From: CANJJB01 sp964449295
GTDB taxonomy: Bacteria; Chlamydiota; Chlamydiia; Chlamydiales; Rhabdochlamydiaceae
Assembly: GCA_964449295.1 (NCBI GenBank)
Contig: CAYUZN010000009.1
Location: 1 to 28,057, forward strand
Direction of reading: 5' to 3'
Length of the DNA: 28,057 bases
Each line of letters starts with the position of its first letter. The stretch's first letter is position 1. This document shows positions 22,089 to 28,057 of the stretch, piece after piece. The notes below the pieces were generated by a model, which was not told the DNA's origin, made no database searches, and was given only the letters and a program-made list of their open reading frames with translations. The position numbers were made by a program, and so were the translations under genes.

Positions 22089-25076
22089 TTATAATAAATT
22101 GTTTTCTTGTGGATAGAAGTGGAAGCAAGCAGGGCCTCTGACAAAGATGTAAAAGGCACCTCCAAACCACTCTTCAAAAGGCCTTGAGTCAAATCTTGAG
22201 ATGTATTTTTTAAGAGCTTGGGCATAGATTGCAGCTTGCAAGAAATAATCCCCGTCGTGCATCGCTTGTTCTAGGTGGGGTTGATCGTAACTCTCTAGAT
22301 GATTGGTTTTCCAATCGACGATGAAATATTTGCCATCTTTTTCAAACCAGAGATCGATGTACCCTTTCATCAGGCCTTTGTGGGTTGAAAAGAGAAACTC
22401 CATCTCTTGTTGCATTTTATTGGGAGCTACATCTTTGAGAGAAAATGTTGTGAGAGGAAGAGTTAAAGTTTTATAGATGACTTGGGAAATATCAGGCGAG
22501 AAACTTTCAAGAAGAGTTCCTGCAATCTCTTCGAGAATAATGTCTTGCATATGCTTTTGATCTTTGAGAGCTCTTTCAAAAATACGGTGAAGGATAATGC
22601 CTGTTTCAGCACCAGAGGGAAAAGTGGCAGAAGAGAGGATTTTTGGATGAGCTGTTTTTTGAGATAGGGATGAAAAAGAGAGAATGAATTCACTGGGAGG
22701 AAATGAAGGCAGTGGCAGGGGAGGAAATAGATTTGGTTTTTCTAACGTGTGTTTTAAGGTGGGAGCAAACGTCATTTGATTGAGAAGAGTATGAGGATAA
22801 TCGTCTAAAACAGGGTTAACTCTTTCCCAAAAAATCTCGATTGGAGAGGCCTCACCCATGGCTACAGGTTTTTGATCGAGATCTTTGATCAAAGGCACAT
22901 AGAGCTTATGTTTAGCACGTGTCATAGCGACATAGAGCTGCCGCATCTTTTCAGCATCGATTTCTTTTAATACTTCCTCTTTGTCTTCACTGCTTGATGT
23001 TCTTGAGGCAAGGCCAAGCGCAAAGACAACATCGAATTCAAGTCCTTTGCTCGCATGTGTTGTCATGATTTGAATCTTGCTGGTTTCTCCCAAAATACGA
23101 TCGGTTATTTCTGAGCTTTTCAGTTCTTGCAATGAGTGACAAATACGCTCAGGATCTTTTTCCATAATGATTTTTTGAACAATTTCTTGAAGATCGTGGT
23201 AGAGAGTCAATTGCGGATAAGAGACGAGATACTCTAGAGTTGTGATTGTTTGCCATTTTATCTCTAAAAGCTTTCCCCAAAAAGCTCCAAAACCTCTCTC
23301 TATAAGATAGAGTTTTAACTCTAAGAAGTGTTCTTTGGCCAAAAAGATATTTTTCTCTGTGAGATGATCATCGGTCCATCCAATCAGTGGTCCGAGAAGG
23401 GCTTTTTTAATTGAGCTTAAGTCAAGACTTATCACAGCTGTGATGAGTTCTTGTAAAGAAGAGAGTGCCAGTGATGATCCTAAACTCTCTCCTCGTTGGA
23501 TTGACGAAGATAAATTCGAGAGTTGTAAAAAAGTGTGGATGCGGTGGGCTTGAAATCGATCTTTCACAAGAATAGCAATGGAATGGGTGCCATAAATTTT
23601 ATGAATTTCCTGAACAATAAAAGGAAATAAGTACTCTTGTTCTATGTTATGAGAAGGCCATCTCTTTTCTTTGCCAATTTTTCCTTCGAAGGTAAAGAAA
23701 TGCAAATTTCCTTCTCCCTGTTTGCCAGCTTTAACAGGCAGCACAGGCAATGTTTTTTCTAAGGCTGGTAAATCAATCCAGGGCGTCTGACAAAATAATT
23801 GATTGAGCATGTGTAAAAGCCCTGGGGCTGAGCGGTAGTTCGTATCTAAATGAGCGTGGAAAGAGAATTTCTCTGATGCTTTTAAAAATGTGTAGATATC
23901 AGCTTGCCTAAAGGCATAAATCGATTGCTTGGGATCTCCGACAAGATAGATAGCTTTCATATCTTGTGTCAAAAAGAGCTTATCAAAAATCCTCCACTGA
24001 ATAGGATCTGTATCTTGAAATTCATCGACGATGACTGCTTGATATTTTTGGCGCACAGACTGAAGACAGGCAGAGTTGTTTAAACTCTCTTCCATTTTTT
24101 CTAAGATATCATCGGGTGAGATCTTATCTTTCATCAAAGAGAGTTGTTTTTTCTCTTTTTTCCAAAGGCGCGAGAGATCTTTTAAAATAGTAAGAGGATC
24201 TGAGATCTCAGAAATCAAAGGTAGAAAATGTGCTTTTAAAAAAGAGAGATGTTCATTGAGCACATGACCTTGTGACTTCACTTTGAGGTTAGCTTCGTCA
24301 AATCCTTCTAGAAAATAAGGTTTTTGCAGTAAGAGTTGATCTAAAGTGCTTAAGCAGCAACTTTTATTGAGCAGCAAGTTTTCCAAAAACTGCACTTGGG
24401 GTAAAAAATCGGGATGTGTCATTTTCTTATAGTGAACAACTTCTCTTTCAAAGATCTCTTGCAAAGGGAAATGAGGAAGGGCGTGAATTTTTTGTAAAAC
24501 CTCTTCAAAGCTTATGAGGGGTGTCAAAGAGGGTTTTGTTTTTAAGAGAGTCTCAATGAGATAATCGATATCATTGCGAAATTTTTTCAATAAGAGGTAG
24601 TGTTGACTGTGGCTGTAATGTTTGATTGTTTTGCGAAAAAAAGAGAGAGCCTCTCTCTTTTCTTCTTCTAAAGTCCAAGGCTCTAGTTGCAATCCCATCC
24701 CTGCTTCAAAGGCATGCTCTTGCAACATTTTTTGACAAAATCCGTGGATGGTAAAGATTTGGGCTTGATCAAAGAGAAGAAGAGCTGCCTGAATTTTTTC
24801 TCTACCTTCCTTAGTCAGAGTTTTGAGGTAGGGAAAAAGATGGGGCTCTTGCAACACTCTTTCTAAGTTAGATCGCACTCTCATTTTCAGCTCTCTTGTA
24901 GCTGCTCTTGTAAACGTGACAACAAGGATTTGATCTAAATGTAGATCGCTTTCTAAAAGAAGGCGGACAAAGAGATGCTCGATTGTAAATGTCTTTCCAG
25001 TGCCTGCAGAGGCTTGCAGAAACCAGCTGCCCATAATATTGGTGTTGTGTGATAAAACATCAAATGTGTTCAACAA
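22089..25076 (-). CDS. recB: Exodeoxyribonuclease V beta subunit RecB
   Basis: 995 residues, shorter than E. coli RecB (1180). 3'-5' UvrD-type helicase plus nuclease of RecBCD. Motif I is FLQASAGTGKTFTIEHLFVR (P-loop at 22-29). Also present are LVVTFTRAATRELKMRVRSN, motif II AVIVDEFQDTDPIQW, motif III YLVGDPKQSIYAFRQADIYT, motif V IMTTHASKGLEFDVVFALGL and motif VI QLYVAMTRAKHKLYVP. The C-terminal nuclease has GYIDLWFEKDGKYFIVDWKT with Asp908, Asp921 and Lys923, so catalytic residues are intact. It overlaps recC by 17 nt, so the subunits are probably made by coupled translation. The complex degrades and processes double-strand ends and loads RecA. The frame is followed by a palindrome cluster that includes a probable terminator. 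Confidence 0.96.
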   Translation of the reverse strand: MLNTFDVLSHNTNIMGSWFLQASAGTGKTFTIEHLFVRLLLESDLHLDQILVVTFTRAATRELKMRVRSNLERVLQEPHLFPYLKTLTKEGREKIQAALLLFDQAQIFTIHGFCQKMLQEHAFEAGMGLQLEPWTLEEEKREALSFFRKTIKHYSHSQHYLLLKKFRNDIDYLIETLLKTKPSLTPLISFEEVLQKIHALPHFPLQEIFEREVVHYKKMTHPDFLPQVQFLENLLLNKSCCLSTLDQLLLQKPYFLEGFDEANLKVKSQGHVLNEHLSFLKAHFLPLISEISDPLTILKDLSRLWKKEKKQLSLMKDKISPDDILEKMEESLNNSACLQSVRQKYQAVIVDEFQDTDPIQWRIFDKLFLTQDMKAIYLVGDPKQSIYAFRQADIYTFLKASEKFSFHAHLDTNYRSAPGLLHMLNQLFCQTPWIDLPALEKTLPVLPVKAGKQGEGNLHFFTFEGKIGKEKRWPSHNIEQEYLFPFIVQEIHKIYGTHSIAILVKDRFQAHRIHTFLQLSNLSSSIQRGESLGSSLALSSLQELITAVISLDLSSIKKALLGPLIGWTDDHLTEKNIFLAKEHFLELKLYLIERGFGAFWGKLLEIKWQTITTLEYLVSYPQLTLYHDLQEIVQKIIMEKDPERICHSLQELKSSEITDRILGETSKIQIMTTHASKGLEFDVVFALGLASRTSSSEDKEEVLKEIDAEKMRQLYVAMTRAKHKLYVPLIKDLDQKPVAMGEASPIEIFWERVNPVLDDYPHTLLNQMTFAPTLKHTLEKPNLFPPLPLPSFPPSEFILSFSSLSQKTAHPKILSSATFPSGAETGIILHRIFERALKDQKHMQDIILEEIAGTLLESFSPDISQVIYKTLTLPLTTFSLKDVAPNKMQQEMEFLFSTHKGLMKGYIDLWFEKDGKYFIVDWKTNHLESYDQPHLEQAMHDGDYFLQAAIYAQALKKYISRFDSRPFEEWFGGAFYIFVRGPACFHFYPQENNLL

Positions 25077-27975
25077 ACACCTCCTTTAATAAAGGAGCCC
25101 AGAGATGATGCCACTGATCAAAGGCAGGGAAACCCTCTTGCTCTCTGATCCAATGCAAAATGGGGTCAGCAAAATTCCCTTGCCCTTCTGAACGAAAGGC
25201 TTTTTCAAGTGCTGACGCATCTTCGCTTAAGAGAGTCTGAGCAAACTTAGGAAGACACGGCGAAGGAGTTTGAGTGGCGATCAGTGCATATTTGATATAG
25301 TGAGATAAAGCTTTTTCCCCTTCTAGAAATGGTGGAGAGATTTTTTTCCCTTCTTTTGTCAAAAGAAAATAGGGCTCGATTTTAAGAGGAAGAGATCTAG
25401 CAATGAGATAAAGAGGCCACGCTTTAATAAGATCATCTAGTGAGTCTTCTCCATGCACTAAAACTCCTTGAGCTGAAAGATCATCTAGCTTTCCTACAAG
25501 TGTGATGTTTTCATCTTCTACAGAGATTTTAAGAGGAGGAAGAACCCAGGTGTTTGGTTTTATTTCAACAGGCTCTTTGCATAAAAGATTGAGTTCTACA
25601 GAAAAAATCTGATCCTTATCTATGGCAAGATCACTTAAAGCTTTGTGATAGGCTGCGATCTCTTCTTTGATTTTATAAAGGGCAACCCCCTTGAGCTCAC
25701 CTAGAGGGAGCATGCCTTGCTTCTCTGCCTGTTGTATGATATAACAGACATCTTTTCCGAGAGAAGCTCGTCTAAAAGACGCTAAATCGAAATGGGAAAG
25801 AACAAATTCTTGATAAGCAGAGGCTTCTCTTTGAAAATAAATCCCGTGTTTTTTCTCGAAATAAAACTGAATGGGATGGCGTGCTAGTTTTTTCAAATCT
25901 CGTATGTCTAATACGTGGGATTTTTTCTGAAAGGTTAAAGTATCAGGTAGAGAAAAAACAGGGTTGCGGACAGTTTTTTCTTCGTAAAATTTTTTGGCAG
26001 CTGCAAAATAAAAAGATGAATGACTTCTAAAGCCTGTCTCTTGAAAATAACTCTCATCAAAGGCTTCAGAGGGGTGATGTTTGATGAAAATTTCAGGCAT
26101 ATAACGCAAGAGCTCTTGCACTAAAAGAGAGGGGGTATTCTCTTTACCATCCTGCTCATCGATGCGTGTATACGTTAAAATAAAGTGAGATCTAGCAGAG
26201 AGAAGTTGTTCTAAAAAAAGATAGCGATCCTCTTCTGTGGCAGTTCTTGTCTCTTTTGATGTTATCTCTTCAAGTGATGTGCGCTGCTGCAATCTAGGGA
26301 AGACGCCATCTTCCATGCCCATTAAAATCACGCTTTGAGAAGGGGAAGAACTTCCTGGTTTGAGTGAAAAAAACTTAACACTACTTAAGTAACCGGGATG
26401 AAAAGAGCCTTCTTTTCTTGCAAAAAGTTGCTCTAACACTCTTGCAATAGTTGTAAACGTAAAAGGGCCTAGGGTAAGTTTTCCTAAACTGCACAATTCT
26501 TTCAGTAAAATGGCATCTTCTTCAGAGGTAGAAAAAAATTGCTCCACTATAGTTTGTATATACATCATCCACTCGGAGACTCTTTTTTTATCTCCTTTTA
26601 AAATAGGCGTAAATGTGAAGCGAAGTGAGTGGATAATCTCTATCCATTTTCCTAAAAGATCTGCTTGTGATAGAGGTAGTGTAAAAGTCTCTGAATAAGA
26701 GATGAGAGCCTCGATTAAGCGAGTTAACCCTCTTTCCCAAGAGCCTTCCTCATTTAGCGACTGTATGTCTGCATAAATATACACTTTATGTGTCCATGTT
26801 TTTAAAACTTCGGCATCTTCACGTGACAGCTCCCATTTGTCTAAAAAATTAGAAAATGACAGGAGCTTTAAGAGTGACTCTCTATCAAAATTCGAAGAGG
26901 GCAAATCGAAAAAATGCTTAAGAGAGGAGGCCAGTAAACTCTCATGAATAAGTTCTAAATCAAAAATGCTGTACTCACACGGGCTCTCTTTTCTTCCAAA
27001 TACCATATGAATATAAGGGACATACTCCCTAATATCAGGTGCATAGATGGCAATATCTCCTGGGAGAACTCCCAATCCTTGTATGATTTCCCAGACAACC
27101 TCTACTTCTCTTAATTTGGAAGGAGCTGAATGGATTTGCAGTGATAAATCACGAGATTTTGTATCGTTTTCAAGTAAGAGCATCTCTTTTTGAATAGACG
27201 CAAGGCTGCTTGTACCAGATGGCGTTTCATAAAGCTCAAGAATAGTTTGATCTTCAATCAATTTAAAAAATCGTTGATAGACTCTTCCATTGTTGGCTAA
27301 AAGGGTATTTTGCTCTTTGATAAATGTCTCCCACTGCTCTTTTTGTGATAAAAAAGCTTGTTTTGTGTCTGAGACAAAATCTCCCCAAAACATTTCTGAA
27401 GGGGATAAATGGTAGACTTGAACATCTTTTGTCTGAAAAAACCGCCAGTAGCAAGGGGATAAAAAACTTAAATGAAATAGATAAACGGGGAAACTTGGCT
27501 CTGTCTCTTGCTCCCAAGGGGTTTTATCTGGAAAGAGTTGTTTCCACAAATCTTGCTGCCAACCTGGCTTGTTTTTCCATCCATCCATACTTTCTTTTTC
27601 ACATATGCCATACTCTAAAAAAAGAGAACTGAGTTGATCAGCAAAAGAGCCAATTCTTTTTTCTCCCCCCATTTTTAAATAGGTTGCCACAGACTCATGC
27701 AGAGTGTTTTTTGTCAGCAGCTCTTCGATGCGCAAAGAGAGTTGTATATGGGTTGGGATATGTGGGAAAAACAAACAGAGAGCTTCTGCCATCGTCAGAA
27801 TTTTTATGCCGGCAACCACTTGATTATTTTTAGCCCATCTATAAACTAAAAAATTTTTGATTTGATGAGAAGGGACGATGACATGAGGGATTTCAAACGG
27901 GTCTATTTTGGAAAAAAGAGCATCTCTTAAAGCATCTGCCAAAACCTCTAAGCGGTTACTTAGAACAATGTTCAT
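25060..27975 (-). CDS. recC: Exodeoxyribonuclease V gamma subunit RecC
   Basis: 971 residues, a little shorter than E. coli RecC (1122). RecC holds RecB and RecD together, splits the duplex and recognises Chi. Visible family segments are VIVPSHQIKNFLVYRWAKN near the start, WEIIQGLGVLPGDIAIYAPD around 300, VILMGMEDGVFPRLQQRTSL around 565, and DIRDLKKLARHPIQFYFEKK at the start of the inactive nuclease-like domain. The helicase-like domain lacks a Walker A, as expected for RecC. The ATG at 27975 has no clear Shine-Dalgarno. A possible upstream frame ends only 1 nt before it, so translational coupling to that gene is likely. recB begins 17 nt before this stop. Confidence 0.93.
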   Translation of the reverse strand: MNIVLSNRLEVLADALRDALFSKIDPFEIPHVIVPSHQIKNFLVYRWAKNNQVVAGIKILTMAEALCLFFPHIPTHIQLSLRIEELLTKNTLHESVATYLKMGGEKRIGSFADQLSSLFLEYGICEKESMDGWKNKPGWQQDLWKQLFPDKTPWEQETEPSFPVYLFHLSFLSPCYWRFFQTKDVQVYHLSPSEMFWGDFVSDTKQAFLSQKEQWETFIKEQNTLLANNGRVYQRFFKLIEDQTILELYETPSGTSSLASIQKEMLLLENDTKSRDLSLQIHSAPSKLREVEVVWEIIQGLGVLPGDIAIYAPDIREYVPYIHMVFGRKESPCEYSIFDLELIHESLLASSLKHFFDLPSSNFDRESLLKLLSFSNFLDKWELSREDAEVLKTWTHKVYIYADIQSLNEEGSWERGLTRLIEALISYSETFTLPLSQADLLGKWIEIIHSLRFTFTPILKGDKKRVSEWMMYIQTIVEQFFSTSEEDAILLKELCSLGKLTLGPFTFTTIARVLEQLFARKEGSFHPGYLSSVKFFSLKPGSSSPSQSVILMGMEDGVFPRLQQRTSLEEITSKETRTATEEDRYLFLEQLLSARSHFILTYTRIDEQDGKENTPSLLVQELLRYMPEIFIKHHPSEAFDESYFQETGFRSHSSFYFAAAKKFYEEKTVRNPVFSLPDTLTFQKKSHVLDIRDLKKLARHPIQFYFEKKHGIYFQREASAYQEFVLSHFDLASFRRASLGKDVCYIIQQAEKQGMLPLGELKGVALYKIKEEIAAYHKALSDLAIDKDQIFSVELNLLCKEPVEIKPNTWVLPPLKISVEDENITLVGKLDDLSAQGVLVHGEDSLDDLIKAWPLYLIARSLPLKIEPYFLLTKEGKKISPPFLEGEKALSHYIKYALIATQTPSPCLPKFAQTLLSEDASALEKAFRSEGQGNFADPILHWIREQEGFPAFDQWHHLWAPLLKEVFVEHI

Positions 27976-27976
27976 T

Positions 27977-28057
27977 TTATTCGTAGTACTCTGTTACAAA
28001 AGTTTTGATGGCTATTTTGAAGTGAAAGCCTCGCGATTTGACGATCGGAAAGGGGGG
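27977..28057 (-). CDS. Possible C-terminal end of a gene upstream of recC
   Basis: An open frame runs from the window edge to a TAA at 27979-27977 and encodes 26 residues (ending FHFKIAIKTFVTEYYE), 1 nt before the recC start. The tight spacing and the missing Shine-Dalgarno of recC suggest a real upstream gene, but the fragment is too short to identify and includes the low-complexity CCCCCC edge. Confidence 0.3.
   Translation of the reverse strand, partial: PPFPIVKSRGFHFKIAIKTFVTEYYE

Noticed and set aside
28040..28057. G-run at the right edge
   Set aside because: Probably a contig-end or low-complexity artefact; too short to interpret.
1..28057. CRISPR arrays, rRNA genes and transposase genes
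   Set aside because: No spaced direct-repeat array, no rRNA sequence and no DDE-type transposase frame were found on either strand.

Overview
The window looks like a draft-genome contig from a member of the Chlamydiota outside the Chlamydiaceae (an amoeba- or arthropod-associated chlamydia). This is inferred from the mix of genes. A major sigma factor sits close to ribosomal protein S20 with a CoiA-like gene between them. A pal gene runs into a LysM lipoprotein. There are RecB, RecC and RecD of chlamydial size, AT-leaning codon use, and several orphan membrane proteins. There is a 10-N assembly gap at 9630-9639. No rRNA and no CRISPR array are present.

Layout. 1-1578 (+): a cell-envelope block with the 3' end of pal, a coiled-coil/LysM lipoprotein and glutamate racemase murI, tightly packed or overlapping. 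1642-3528 (+): a small exported barrel-like protein, an EamA/DMT-type transporter and a small membrane protein with its own promoter. 3497-4276 (-): a single-pass membrane protein. 4376-5402 (+): an opine-dehydrogenase-like gene broken by one frameshift. 5399-7466 (-): mutY followed by an overlapping GT4 glycosyltransferase. 7493-7990 (+): a FlgN-like helical protein, followed at once by a 168-bp long inverted repeat (MITE-like). 8164-10192 (+): two overlapping tandem paralogues of a CDP-glycerol glycerophosphotransferase-like family; the assembly gap lies in the second. 10185-10394 (-): a tiny Thr/Glu-rich exported protein with a clear promoter and terminator.

10634-12407: tRNA-Ala(GGC) on the plus strand, with an AbiE-type toxin-antitoxin pair (abiEi, abiEii) packed between it and rpoD. 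The toxin frame runs 20 codons antisense into the tRNA gene, and an inverted repeat sits just upstream of the antitoxin start. 12408-15526: rpoD (-), a CoiA-like nuclease (+), a DUF3592-like membrane protein (-) and rpsT (+). 15564-16671: a methyltransferase with a signal peptide, followed by a degenerate second copy of the rpsT 3' end and terminator, so the gene lies between 70-bp direct repeats. 16677-18062 (-): a large orphan protein with a paired hydrophobic stretch.

18153-28057 (-): recC and recB overlap. They are followed by a probable terminator inside a cluster of five related palindromic units, then an AAA+ ATPase of the DUF234 type, a multi-pass membrane orphan with its own promoter, and recD. 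RecB, RecC and RecD should form the exonuclease V complex, although recD is separated from recCB here by two unrelated genes.

The most interesting places are the AbiE/tRNA-Ala junction, the signal-peptide methyltransferase between rpsT-derived direct repeats, the palindrome cluster upstream of the DUF234 ATPase, and the MITE-like element that appears to supply the Shine-Dalgarno sequence of the gene to its right.
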